In this document: piece after piece, positions 8,242 to 16,265 of the stretch
Layout of the letters: each line of letters begins with the position of its first letter
Numbering within the stretch: the first letter of the stretch is position 1
NCBI GenBank assembly: GCA_963716215.1
Contig: OY970298.1
Span: forward strand, 2,852,001 to 2,916,000
DNA from: JACVRW01 sp963716215
GTDB lineage: Bacteria; Actinomycetota; Thermoleophilia; Solirubrobacterales; Thermoleophilaceae
Reading direction: 5' to 3'
Length of the DNA: 64,000 nucleotides
Position numbers and translations under genes: made by a program
The notes under the pieces: generated by a model
Told to the model about the DNA's origin: nothing
Database searches by the model: none
Seen by the model: the letters and a program-made list of their open reading frames with translations, nothing else

Positions 8242-8281
8242 CGGGTAGGTTGAAATCCAACGTTGCGTTTCAACCCTCCCG
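8242..8281. promoter_or_regulatory. Nested palindrome in the hypC / crp divergent promoter region
   Basis: Outer arms GGTTGAAA (8248-8255) and TTTCAACC (8268-8275) are a perfect inverted repeat. Extending to 14 bases per arm (from 8242 and to 8281) gives 12 of 14 matches. The 12-base spacer contains a second perfect palindrome, CAACGTTG (8258-8265). The element lies about 60 bases before each gene start. This is the layout expected of an operator controlling the hydrogenase operon and/or the adjacent regulator. It does not match the textbook Crp or Fnr consensus. Confidence 0.6.
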
Positions 8282-8320
8282 CGATAGGCTCGCGGCCGGG
8301 CGATAGAGAGGGGTCTGTCT

Positions 8321-9115
8321 TTGACCCGGCATCACGATCCGAAACGAGGCCAGACGGCGGCGGCCGAGCCATCGGCCGGGCCGCGCTCGGACGGATCGGT
8401 GCGTGTGCTCGAGCTGGACCCGGAGCTCGGGCTGCGGGTGCCGGCGGCGGAGATCGCTCACGCACGGGTCGAGCTGACGGCGCGCGTGACCTCGCTGCCG
8501 TGCGGGCGCTGGGAGGTCCCCCACGAGGACGGCGATCGCGGCGGGCTCGGCTTCCTGATGATCGAGGGGCTGCTGGCGCGCGATATCGTGCTCGCCGGCA
8601 ACACGGCCACGGAGCTGCTCGGCGAGGGCGACGTGCTCCAGCCCTGGATCCCGACCCGCGAGGACGGGCTGGTCCGCTACCGCGTGCTGTGGCACGTGAT
8701 CTCGCCCGTCCGGCTCGCGGTGCTCGATTCGGGCTTCGCGCGGTCGCTCGCCGCGTGGCCCCAAGTAATGGGCGCGTTGCTGGAACGGGCGATCAGGCGC
8801 ACGCTGCGCATGTCCATCCACGCGGCGCTGCTGCAGCTGTCCCCGGTCGAGACGAGGCTGCTGGTGCTGTTCTGGTACCTCGCCGAGCGGTGGGGCCACG
8901 TGACGCCCGACGGGATCAGCATCCGGTTGCGAATGTCGCACGAGCTGCTCGGGCAGCTGGTGGGCTGCCGGCGCGCCTCGGTCACCACAGCGCTGCGCCG
9001 GGTCGGCGAGAGCGGATTGGTCGTCCGCAGGGCCGACGGCACCTGGCTGCTGCGCGGCTCCCCGCCCGACGAGCTCGCCGGGATCCACTGGCAGGAGCGC
9101 GTCGCCGTCGGCTGA
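8321..9115 (+). CDS. Crp/Fnr-family transcriptional regulator
   Basis: 264 residues from a TTG start preceded by GAGAGGGG. An N-terminal cyclic-nucleotide-type beta barrel (about 40-150, e.g. GFLMIEGLLARDIVL and LLGEGDVLQPW) is followed by a long helix and a Crp-type winged helix (about 185-255) with RMSHELLGQLVGCRRASVTTALRRV as recognition region (split here for reading). The ligand site is divergent. Cysteines are too few and badly placed for an Fnr iron-sulfur cluster. It is divergent from the hydrogenase operon with a palindrome between them, so regulation of hydrogenase genes is a reasonable inference. The ligand is unknown. Confidence 0.85.
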   Translation: MTRHHDPKRGQTAAAEPSAGPRSDGSVRVLELDPELGLRVPAAEIAHARVELTARVTSLPCGRWEVPHEDGDRGGLGFLMIEGLLARDIVLAGNTATELLGEGDVLQPWIPTREDGLVRYRVLWHVISPVRLAVLDSGFARSLAAWPQVMGALLERAIRRTLRMSIHAALLQLSPVETRLLVLFWYLAERWGHVTPDGISIRLRMSHELLGQLVGCRRASVTTALRRVGESGLVVRRADGTWLLRGSPPDELAGIHWQERVAVG

Positions 9116-9134
9116 CGGAGCGCGACTCATCCCG

Positions 9135-9159
9135 CGCGGGTGATGTCCGCTCACCCGCG
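9135..9159 (+). terminator. Strong hairpin downstream of the Crp-family gene
   Basis: A perfect 9-base inverted repeat, CGCGGGTGA (9135-9143) and TCACCCGCG (9151-9159), with a 7-base loop, lies 20 bases after the regulator stop and before the SHOCT gene. There is no T-tract after it, so it may be a weak or Rho-assisted terminator, or an operator for the downstream gene. Confidence 0.4.
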
Positions 9160-9178
9160 GCCATGTTGAGATCGCGCC

Positions 9179-9451
9179 ATGCCAGGATTGCTTCGCGGCA
9201 TCGCCCGCACCGCCGTTATAGCCGGCACCGCCACATCGGTCTCGAACCGCGTCAGCCGCCGTCAGGCCAACCGCTGGGGCGCTCAGGAGGCCGCGGAGTA
9301 CCCACCGCAGCAAGCCCCGCCCCCACCGGCTCCGGCGGCTGCCGGCGGCGACCGTCTCGAGCAGCTCAAGGAGCTGGCGGCCCTGCACGAGCAGGGGGTG
9401 CTGACCGACCAGGAGTTCGCCAGCGAGAAGGCCCGCATCCTCCAGAGCTAG
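9179..9451 (+). CDS. Small SHOCT-domain protein
   Basis: 90 residues. The N-terminus has a short weakly hydrophobic helix (LLRGIARTAVIAGTATSV), then a Pro/Ala-rich linker (about 42-55). It ends in a SHOCT domain (about 58-90): LEQLKELAALHEQGVLTDQEF followed by ASEKARILQS. SHOCT is a short C-terminal helical domain often attached to membrane or stress proteins and thought to mediate oligomerisation. No neighbour suggests a specific role; the next gene is an antiporter 28 bases downstream, possibly co-transcribed. Confidence 0.85.
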   Translation: MPGLLRGIARTAVIAGTATSVSNRVSRRQANRWGAQEAAEYPPQQAPPPPAPAAAGGDRLEQLKELAALHEQGVLTDQEFASEKARILQS

Positions 9452-9479
9452 CCCGCGGGCGTAGAGTGCCGCCGCGGCC

Positions 9480-10655
9480 ATGATCGACGTCGACAGCGAG
9501 TCCTTCCTCACCGTCGTTGTCGTCGCGGCGTTTGCGGCCTTTCTCGCCGGCATGGCGTCCAGCCGGTTGCCGTTGCCGGTGGTGGTGCTCGAAATCGTCC
9601 TCGGGATCGTCGTGGGGCCCGAGGTGCTGGGGCTGGCGGAGTCCGACGCCTTCCTGGCCTTCTTCTCGAACCTCGGGCTCGGCATGCTGTTCTTCTTCGC
9701 GGGCTACGAGATCGACTTCGAACGAATCCGCGGCAGCCCGCTGAAGCTGGCCGTGATCGGCTGGGCGATGTCGCTCGTGCTCGCGTACAGCCTGGGCGGG
9801 CTGCTCGCCTTGACCGGGCTGGTGCTGTCGCTGCTGTTCACCGGCTCCGCGCTGGCGACGACCGCGATCGGCACCCTGATCCCGATCCTGAGCGACGCCG
9901 GCGAGCTGCGCTCGCGCTTCGGCACCTACCTGCTCGCCGCCGGCGCGATGGGCGAGTTCGGCCCGATCCTCTTGATCACGTTGGTGTTCTCCACGAAGGG
10001 CGCGCTGTCCAACGCGCTGATCCTGGTGGCGTTCGTGGTCGCCGCGGTAGTCGCGGCGGTGGTCGCCGTCCGGGGCGTTGGGCGCGGCTGGCCGATGCTC
10101 GAGCGCACGCTCGAGACCAGCGGACAGCTGGCGATCCGGATGGCGGTGGTGATGGTGTTCGCGCTCGGCGCGCTGGCCGCCTCGCTCGGACTCGACCTGC
10201 TGCTCGGCGGGTTCGTGGCCGGGGTGATCGCCCGCATCGCCCTCAAGGGCCGCGAGGTGCAGGTGTTCGAGTCGAAGCTGACCGCGGTGGGCTACGGCTT
10301 CTTCATCCCGTTCTTCTTCGTGGTCAGCGGCATCGAGTTCGACCTCAGCGCGCTCACGGAGACGCCGCTGCGGCTGCTCGAGCTGCCGCTGTTCGCGCTG
10401 CTCTTCCTGGTGGTGCGCGGCGTTCCCGCGCTGCTGCTCTACCGCAACGTCCTCGACCGGCGCGACCGGGTGGCGCTGGGGGTGTTCTCGGCTACCGAGC
10501 TTCCGCTCGTGGTCGCCATCACGACGATCGCCGTCGAGCAGGGACACATGCGCTCATCCACCGCGGCTGCGTTGGTGGGCGCCGGCATCCTCTCGACGGC
10601 GATCATGCCTCTTGTCGGATTGCAGCTACGCGCGGGCAGAGCGGCGACCGCCTAG
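9480..10655 (+). CDS. Cation:proton antiporter, CPA2 (KefB/NapA-like) family
   Basis: 391 residues, almost entirely hydrophobic with about 11-12 membrane segments. Recognisable family features are the first helix pair ending SSRLPLPVVVLEIVLGIVVGP, the LGLGMLFFFAGYEIDF segment, and the core helix FGPILLITLVF. The polypeptide lacks the C-terminal TrkA-N (RCK) domain of KefB/KefC, so it is a membrane-only exchanger. Expected role is Na+/H+ or K+/H+ exchange for pH or salt homeostasis; the transported ion cannot be told from sequence. Its last 30 bases overlap the convergent gene on the other strand. Confidence 0.88.
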   Translation: MIDVDSESFLTVVVVAAFAAFLAGMASSRLPLPVVVLEIVLGIVVGPEVLGLAESDAFLAFFSNLGLGMLFFFAGYEIDFERIRGSPLKLAVIGWAMSLVLAYSLGGLLALTGLVLSLLFTGSALATTAIGTLIPILSDAGELRSRFGTYLLAAGAMGEFGPILLITLVFSTKGALSNALILVAFVVAAVVAAVVAVRGVGRGWPMLERTLETSGQLAIRMAVVMVFALGALAASLGLDLLLGGFVAGVIARIALKGREVQVFESKLTAVGYGFFIPFFFVVSGIEFDLSALTETPLRLLELPLFALLFLVVRGVPALLLYRNVLDRRDRVALGVFSATELPLVVAITTIAVEQGHMRSSTAAALVGAGILSTAIMPLVGLQLRAGRAATA

Positions 10656-11330
10656 CCCGATTCCGAAGGCGAGCATGAGTCCCCCACCGGCCAGCAGGAG
10701 GCTGCCGGCGATGGTGGCACCCACGCCGACCTCGTTCAGCGCCGGGACCTCAGCGCCGGCGCGGACATCGGCCGCCACGCCAGGCGACCCGTCGGCGTTC
10801 ATGACCACTACGGACCAGTCGCCGTCGTCGACGTCCCAGGTCAGGGTCTGCGAGCCGGATCCGATCGCGGACTCCACCCAGATGTCCTGCTGCGCAGGCG
10901 CCGCCGGGCGACGCTCGCCGTCGTGGCGACTGGACTCGGCGTCGAACGGGTCGACGTCGATGTCGGTGACCATGCTGTGCGCAACGCCGCGCAGATAGTC
11001 GTCGGCGTCATCGGTGCTGGCGACCCCCACGAATACGGGCTCGCCGTTCTGCGGCGTCACCTGTAGCCGCAACGTGCCCAGCCCGCCCTCGCGGAGGAAC
11101 GACTCGGCCCCATCGAGGTCGAAGTCGAGGTTGTCGCTGGCCACGGCATTGGTGTCCGTGGCGAAGCGCTCGGTCGAGGTGGACAGGTAGCCGTCGGCGT
11201 CCTTCTGGCCGTCGCCCCAAAAGGCGAGGCCGCCGACCGCCAGCAACACGGCTGCGAACAGCCCGCTGAGGGCACCGGCGACGATCAGCCCGAGGTTCTT
11301 CTTGCGTGTGGATGTGTGTGTTGTTGTCAT
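10626..11330 (-). CDS. Two-pass membrane protein of unknown function
   Basis: 234 residues from ATG 11330; an upstream GTG-type start at 11348 is possible. An N-terminal transmembrane helix (LGLIVAGALSGLFAAVLLA) follows the basic stretch TRKKN. The large external domain (about 40-195) is Asp-rich and beta-like with repeated phrases such as FATDTNAVASDNLDFDLDG and IGSGSQTLTWDVDDGDWSV. A second helix near the C-terminus (ATIAGSLLLAGGGLMLAFG) precedes a basic tail. This layout is common in actinobacterial putative membrane proteins next to two-component or transport genes. I do not recognise a characterised family. Confidence 0.8.
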   Translation of the reverse strand: MTTTHTSTRKKNLGLIVAGALSGLFAAVLLAVGGLAFWGDGQKDADGYLSTSTERFATDTNAVASDNLDFDLDGAESFLREGGLGTLRLQVTPQNGEPVFVGVASTDDADDYLRGVAHSMVTDIDVDPFDAESSRHDGERRPAAPAQQDIWVESAIGSGSQTLTWDVDDGDWSVVVMNADGSPGVAADVRAGAEVPALNEVGVGATIAGSLLLAGGGLMLAFGIGLGGRRSARA

Positions 11331-11375
11331 GCCCGCAGCCTGGGCCACGGGCGGCCTCGGAACATCAGGCGGACA

Positions 11376-11395
11376 CCCTGAATCGGTGCCCTGAA
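11376..11395 (-). promoter_or_regulatory. Direct repeat TTCAGGG x2, 13-base period
   Basis: On the minus strand TTCAGGG occurs twice (11395-11389 and 11382-11376), start to start 13 bases, 46-65 bases before the ATG of the membrane-protein gene. Direct heptamer repeats near one helical turn apart are typical of response-regulator binding sites. No regulator is encoded next to it, so the call is tentative. Confidence 0.3.
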
Positions 11396-11408
11396 GCGCG
11401 GCGGGTGC

Positions 11409-12857
11409 TCAGGCGGCTTCGGAGTAGGCCGGCTCGGCGCCGGACCCCTCCTCGGCGTGCTGCGCGACCGGCTTGATCACCGTGACCGCCACGACCACAG
11501 CGACCGCCACCAGCGCCGCCCCGATCAGGAAGGCCACGTGATACCCGCTGGTCAGCGCCGATGCGAGGTTCTCCCCGTCGGCGAGCAGGTTCTCGGTGCG
11601 GGTGCTCGACGACGTGGCCAGCACCGCGAGGCCGATCGCACCGCCCACCTGCGCCGTCGTGTTGACCAGCCCGGATGCGAGCCCGGCGTCAGCCTGGGTC
11701 GCCCCGGACATCGCCAGCGTCATCAGCGCCGGGAAGCAGACCGCCACGCCCACGCCGAGCAGCAGCGTGACCGGCAGGACGTGCACGAAGTAGTTGCCGT
11801 CGACCGGCGCCATGGCGAACAGGCACAACCCGATCGCCACTAGCACCAGGCCCGGGATCAGCGTCCGCTGCGGGCCGAAGCGCATGATCAGCGGCTCCGA
11901 GTAGCGCAGCGTCAACACCGCCATCACGAGCGTGGAGGGCAGGAACGCCAGGCCGGTCTCCAGGGCGTCGTAGCCGAGGATGCGCTGCAGGTACAGCGCG
12001 CCAAGGAAGAACATCCCGAACATGCCCGCGACCGTCAGCGCCTGTATGAGGTTGGCCCCGGTGACGTTGCGCGAGCGGAAGATGCGCAGCGGCACCAGCG
12101 GGGTCTTGGCGGTCGCCTCGCGCGCGATGAACGCCGCCAGCAGCGCCAGCGACAGCGCACCCAGGACGAGGGTCTCGCCCGCGCCCCAGCCCTGGTCGGC
12201 CGCCGGCTTGACGATCGTGTAGACGCCGAGCATCAGCGAGGCCGTGATCAGGATCGCGCCAGGGATGTCGGCGCCCTTGTCGATGCCGATGCCCGGCGCC
12301 GGGTCCAGCAGCCGCCGCGCGAGCAGGCCGGTGACGATGCCGATCGGGATGTTGATGAAGAAGATCCAGTGCCAGCTGATCGCCTGGGTCAGCACCCCGC
12401 CCGCCAGCAGCCCGACGGAGCCGCCGGCGGAGGCGACGAACGCGTACACGCCGATCGCCTTCGCCTGGTCCCGCTTCTCGGGGAACATCGTCACGATCAT
12501 GCCGAGGATGACCGCCGAGGTCATCGCGCCGCCGATGCCCTGGACGAAGCGGGCCCCGACCAGCATCTCCTGGCTCTGAGCCAGGCCGCACAGCAGCGAC
12601 GCCACGGTGAACACGACCACGCCGGCCATGAACACGGTCTTGCGTCCGATCAGGTCGCCGAAGCGCCCGGCCAGCAGCAGCAGGCCGCCGAACGCGATCA
12701 GGTAGGCGTTGACCACCCACGCGAGGCTCGACTGCGAGAACCCGAGGTCGTCTTGGATCGTCGGCAGCGCCACGTTCACGACCGTGACGTCCAGGACGAT
12801 CATCAGCATCCCCACGCACAGCACGTAGAGGGCGATCCAGCGGTTGCGGTCGGTCAT
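11409..12857 (-). CDS. DHA2-family MFS multidrug exporter (EmrB/QacA type)
   Basis: 482 residues from ATG 12857; a GTG three codons earlier is possible. 14 membrane helices are expected. Signature segments: MLMIVLDVTVVNVALPTIQ in helix 1 (motif D1 region), the AGRFGDLIGRKTVFM loop (motif A) and ARFVQGIGGAMTSAVIL (motif B), and GGSVGLLAGGVLTQ (motif C, typical of antiporters). Proton-driven efflux of hydrophobic cations or antibiotics is the family role; the substrate is unknown. It lies downstream of cobF on the same strand but has its own upstream inverted repeat, so it is probably a separate transcription unit. Confidence 0.9.
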   Translation of the reverse strand: MTDRNRWIALYVLCVGMLMIVLDVTVVNVALPTIQDDLGFSQSSLAWVVNAYLIAFGGLLLLAGRFGDLIGRKTVFMAGVVVFTVASLLCGLAQSQEMLVGARFVQGIGGAMTSAVILGMIVTMFPEKRDQAKAIGVYAFVASAGGSVGLLAGGVLTQAISWHWIFFINIPIGIVTGLLARRLLDPAPGIGIDKGADIPGAILITASLMLGVYTIVKPAADQGWGAGETLVLGALSLALLAAFIAREATAKTPLVPLRIFRSRNVTGANLIQALTVAGMFGMFFLGALYLQRILGYDALETGLAFLPSTLVMAVLTLRYSEPLIMRFGPQRTLIPGLVLVAIGLCLFAMAPVDGNYFVHVLPVTLLLGVGVAVCFPALMTLAMSGATQADAGLASGLVNTTAQVGGAIGLAVLATSSSTRTENLLADGENLASALTSGYHVAFLIGAALVAVAVVVAVTVIKPVAQHAEEGSGAEPAYSEAA

Positions 12858-12874
12858 CGTGGCCACGGTAACAG

Positions 12875-12896
12875 GTTGTCCTAGAACAGGACCAAC
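12875..12896. promoter_or_regulatory. Operator-like inverted repeat before the MFS exporter
   Basis: The core is GTCCT (12878-12882), AGAAC spacer, AGGAC (12888-12892), a perfect interrupted palindrome. It extends outward to GTTG and CAAC with a one-base offset. It sits 18-39 bases before the exporter ATG, in the 55 bases between that ATG and the cobF stop. It is the kind of site used by TetR- or MarR-type repressors of efflux pumps, but no such regulator is encoded in the window. Confidence 0.5.
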
Positions 12897-12912
12897 AAAA
12901 CCTAAAGCAGGA

Positions 12913-13677
12913 TCAGCGGTCCGGGTTCCGTCTCAGCAGGTAGGTGTCCATGATCCAGCCCTTGCGCCTGCGCCCGTCCGCGCGGACGCGCTCGATCTCC
13001 CCTCCGACCTCGCTCAGCCGGCCCGCCACCAGCCGCTCGTCCTCGGTCCCGATGTAGGCGCCCCAGTAGATGTCGATGTCGTCCGGTGCCAGGTCGCTGA
13101 AGGCGCAGTCGGCGTCGAGCATGACCACCACGTCGTCGCTGTGGTCCGGGAACCCGGCCGCCAGACGGCGCCCGGTGGTGATGTGCACTGGCCCGCCCAC
13201 GCGGTTGAGCGGCACGCGGTGCCGGGCCGCCAGGGCCTGGACGCTGCTGATGCCCGGTATCACGTCGTAATCGAGCTCCACCGCGCCCCGGGCCAGGATC
13301 TGCTCGATCACCGCCAGCGTGCTGTCGTAGAGCGCCGGGTCGCCCCACACGAGGAACGCGCCGAGCTGCCCGTCCGCGAGCTCGTCGCGGATCGCCTGCT
13401 CCCACACCTGCGCACGCCGCCGGCGCCAATCCTCCACCGCCTCGTCGTAGGCCGCCGCCCCACGGTCGCGCTCCGGGTCGTCGACCTCCACGATCCGGTA
13501 CGCGGGGTCCTCTACGTAGCGCTCGATGATCTGCCCGCGCAGCTCGACCAGGTCCTGGCGGTCGCCGGGCTTCTGCACGACGAAGAAGACCTCCACGGCG
13601 TTCAGCGCCTTGATCGCCTGCACGGTCACGTGGTCGGGATCGCCGGCGCCGATCCCGATGACGGACAGCCGCCTCAT
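12913..13677 (-). CDS. cobF: Precorrin-6A synthase (deacetylating), CobF
   Basis: 254 residues, ATG overlapping the cobS stop (ATGA). CobF uses S-adenosylmethionine to methylate C-1 of precorrin-5 with loss of acetate, a step specific to the aerobic B12 route. Visible features: the SAM-methyltransferase start VIGIGAGDPDHVTVQAI, the FVVQKPGDRQDL segment typical of CobF, LVWGDPALYDS, and DVIPGISSVQALAARH. The length fits the family. It is the last gene of the bluB-cobT / cobS / cobF operon. Its presence supports the aerobic pathway indicated by CobG, CobN and CobK. Confidence 0.93.
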   Translation of the reverse strand: MRRLSVIGIGAGDPDHVTVQAIKALNAVEVFFVVQKPGDRQDLVELRGQIIERYVEDPAYRIVEVDDPERDRGAAAYDEAVEDWRRRRAQVWEQAIRDELADGQLGAFLVWGDPALYDSTLAVIEQILARGAVELDYDVIPGISSVQALAARHRVPLNRVGGPVHITTGRRLAAGFPDHSDDVVVMLDADCAFSDLAPDDIDIYWGAYIGTEDERLVAGRLSEVGGEIERVRADGRRRKGWIMDTYLLRRNPDR

Positions 13678-14456
13678 CGCCAGAACCCCAGCAGCGTCGT
13701 GCACACGGCCAGCTCGGCCACCGCAACGGTCGCGCCGATCGTGTCGCCCGTGCGCCCGCCCACGGCGCGGCGCGCCGCCAGGGCCGAGAGCAGTGCGATC
13801 GCGACGGCGGCGCCCGTCGCGGCGAGCCCCGGGACCAGGCCGGCCACCAGACCGGTCGCGAGCAGGGCTATGGCGCTGGCTGACAGCAGGGCCGTGCGGC
13901 CCACGGCGAACCCCGCGCCGAGCCCGTCCGCGCGAGCCGCCGGCGCCGCGGCCGTGTGCACGAGCGCCGCCCAGCGCGACAGCGCGCCCGCGGCGATCAG
14001 TGCCGCGAGCCCCTCGCGGGTGCTGAGCGGCTCGAGTGCGGTGAACAGCAGCAGCGCCCACCCGATCAGGGCGAGCGCGCCGAAAACGCCGGTGGAGGAG
14101 TCGCGCATCGCCGCCAGGCGGCGCCCCCGGTCGCCGCGCACGCCGAGCCCGTCGGCGGTGTCGGCCAAGCCGTCCTGATGGAGGGCGCCCGTGACGATCA
14201 CGAGCGCCGCCATCGCCAGCACGGTCGCCGCCGCCGAGCCGAGCAGCGGCTCCGTGCCCGCTCGCACCCCGCCCGCGAGCGCGCCGATCGCGGCGCCGAC
14301 GAGCGGAAACCATCCGGCCGCGCTCCCCAACCCCCCCGCGGCCGCGTTCGCCCCTACGCGGACCGGGAGGATCGTCAGGAAAGCGACCGCGAGGGCCAAC
14401 CCGGAGGTCGCGCGGCGCAGGGCGCTGCCGGTGCGCAGCGCCTCATCGACGGGCAA
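13674..14456 (-). CDS. cobS: Adenosylcobinamide-GDP ribazoletransferase
   Basis: 260 residues of integral membrane protein with about 6-8 helices. It joins adenosylcobinamide-GDP to alpha-ribazole to give cobalamin at the membrane. The diagnostic motif GALHQDGLADTADGLG (about residues 89-104) is complete and is followed by DRGRRLAAMRDSSTGVFG. It overlaps the end of the bluB-cobT fusion by 14 bases and cobF by 4, so the lower-ligand enzymes are co-translated. Some nomenclatures call it CobV. Confidence 0.95.
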   Translation of the reverse strand: MPVDEALRTGSALRRATSGLALAVAFLTILPVRVGANAAAGGLGSAAGWFPLVGAAIGALAGGVRAGTEPLLGSAAATVLAMAALVIVTGALHQDGLADTADGLGVRGDRGRRLAAMRDSSTGVFGALALIGWALLLFTALEPLSTREGLAALIAAGALSRWAALVHTAAAPAARADGLGAGFAVGRTALLSASAIALLATGLVAGLVPGLAATGAAVAIALLSALAARRAVGGRTGDTIGATVAVAELAVCTTLLGFWR

Positions 14457-16209
14457 CTCCGGCCTCCTCGAAGGTCGCCATCGCGCCGTGCAGCACGCCG
14501 GCGGCCTCCACCAGCGGCAGCGCCAGCAGCGCGCCCGATGCCTCTCCGAGCCGCAGGCGCAGGTCGAGCAACGGCTCCAGCCCCAGCTCCTCTAGCACCC
14601 GTCCGTGGCCGGGCTCGGCCGAGCGGTGGCCCGCGATCAGCACCTCCCCCACCGCAGGGTCGAGGCGGGTGGCCGCCAGGCCCGCCACGGCAACGGCGTA
14701 GCCGTCCAGCAGCACCGGCAGGCGGCGGCGCGCGCCCTCGGCCGCGGCGCCGGCCAGCGCGGCCAGCTCCAGCCCGCCCACGCCCAGCAGCGCCTCGCGG
14801 GTGCCGCCTGCGTGGCCGTTGCGCTCCAGCGCCTGTGCCACCAACTGCCGCTTGCGCCGCACCCCTCCGGTGTCGAGCCCGGTGCCGCGCCCGACGGTCT
14901 CGTCGGCCGGGGCCCCGGTCAACGACGAGGCCAGGGCGGCGGTGGTGGCGGTGTTGCCGATGCCGATCTCGCCGAGCACGAGGCAGTCCACCCCGCGCTC
15001 CGCCAGCTCGGCTGCCAGCTCCTCGCCCGCGCGCAGGGCGGCGTCCAGCTGTTCCGCGGTCAGGGCAGGCCCGGCGGTCATGTCGGCCGAGCCCTCGGCG
15101 ACCTTGACGTCGCGAACGCCGTCGGGCGTTGAGCCTTGCAGGCCCACGTCGGCCACCAGCAGCTCGTGGCCGCCCTCACGCGCCAGCACCCCAACGGCGG
15201 TCTCGCCGCGGGCCGCCGCGGCCGTCACGTGGGCCGACACGGGCGACTCGAACAGGCTCGTGCCGTGCTGCACGTGGCCGTGGTCGGCGGCGCAGACCAG
15301 CACGCCCGCCCGCACTCTCGTAGGGGGCGGACCGCCGGTGATCGCCGCCCAGCGCTCGATCAGGGCCTCGAGCGCGCCCAGGCTGCCAGCCGGCTTGACG
15401 AGCCGGTCGAGCCGGTCGCGCGCCGCGGTCGCCGCCGCGCTGTCGGGCGCGCCGCCGGATGCGGCCTCGGGCTTCCCCTCCGGTCCCGCCCAGCGCTCCT
15501 GCATGACCACCGAGTCGAGCGCGAGCCGCTCGGACCAGCCCGCGGCCTCGAGGCCCGGCCGCACCGGGCGCTCGTCGGGCCACCCGATGCACAGGTAGGC
15601 GATCGGGTCGACGGTGGCGGGGATGCCGAGCAGCTCGCGCAGGTCGTCCGGGCGGTAGAAGCTCACCCAGCCCACGCCAAGTCCCTCCGCGCGGGCCGCG
15701 AGCCACAGGTTCTGGATCGCGCAGGCGGTGCTGTAGATGTCGGTCTCGGGGATCGTGCCGCGGCCCAGCACCTCGGCCCCCGGGTCGCCGTGGTCGCAGC
15801 ACACGCACACGCCGATGGGCGCGTCCACGACCCCCTCGATCTTCTGGTCGAGGAACTGACGCGCGCGGTCGTCGAAGCGATCGGCCTGGCGGATGCGCTC
15901 GCGCTGCGCCAGCTGGTGCACCGCCACGCGGGTCGCGGGCTCGCGGATCACGATCAGCCGCCACGGCTGCATCAGACCCACCGATGGCGCCCGGTGGGCG
16001 GCCTCGAGCACCCTGCGCAGCGCGTCCTCGGGGACGGGGTCGGGCCGGAAGCGGCGGATGTCGCGTCGCTCGGCGATCACCCGGTAGACGGCGTCGCGAG
16101 CGGCGCGCGGAAAACGCCAGCCCTCCGGGTCGGCGGCCCGCTCCGCGGCCCTCGAGGCGTCGAACCCGGCGGGCGTCGGCGGACGGGTCAGGCGGTCGGG
16201 GGCGGTCAC
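14443..16209 (-). CDS. bluB-cobT: Fused BluB (5,6-dimethylbenzimidazole synthase) and CobT (NaMN:DMB phosphoribosyltransferase)
   Basis: About 588 residues from GTG 16209; ATG 16236 is an alternative, and neither has a clear ribosome site. Residues ~25-240 are BluB, the O2-dependent FMN-cannibalising enzyme that makes the lower ligand: AERRDIRRFRPDPVPEDALR, APSVGLMQPWRLIVIREP, GVGWVSFYRPDDLRELLGIP. After an Ala/Gly-rich linker (~245-265) the CobT domain follows: VKPAGSLGALEALIERWA, ADHGHVQHGTSLFE, LGEIGIGNTATTAALAS, and the C-terminal AAGVLHGAMATFEEAGV. The fusion couples synthesis of dimethylbenzimidazole to its activation as alpha-ribazole phosphate. The gene is divergent from the cobalamin riboswitch. 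Confidence 0.94.
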   Translation of the reverse strand: MTAPDRLTRPPTPAGFDASRAAERAADPEGWRFPRAARDAVYRVIAERRDIRRFRPDPVPEDALRRVLEAAHRAPSVGLMQPWRLIVIREPATRVAVHQLAQRERIRQADRFDDRARQFLDQKIEGVVDAPIGVCVCCDHGDPGAEVLGRGTIPETDIYSTACAIQNLWLAARAEGLGVGWVSFYRPDDLRELLGIPATVDPIAYLCIGWPDERPVRPGLEAAGWSERLALDSVVMQERWAGPEGKPEAASGGAPDSAAATAARDRLDRLVKPAGSLGALEALIERWAAITGGPPPTRVRAGVLVCAADHGHVQHGTSLFESPVSAHVTAAAARGETAVGVLAREGGHELLVADVGLQGSTPDGVRDVKVAEGSADMTAGPALTAEQLDAALRAGEELAAELAERGVDCLVLGEIGIGNTATTAALASSLTGAPADETVGRGTGLDTGGVRRKRQLVAQALERNGHAGGTREALLGVGGLELAALAGAAAEGARRRLPVLLDGYAVAVAGLAATRLDPAVGEVLIAGHRSAEPGHGRVLEELGLEPLLDLRLRLGEASGALLALPLVEAAGVLHGAMATFEEAGVARR

Positions 16210-16265
16210 GGTCCGAACACTATGGCGGGAGCACATCGGCCAGGACTGGCAGCCAGTAGCATCGT

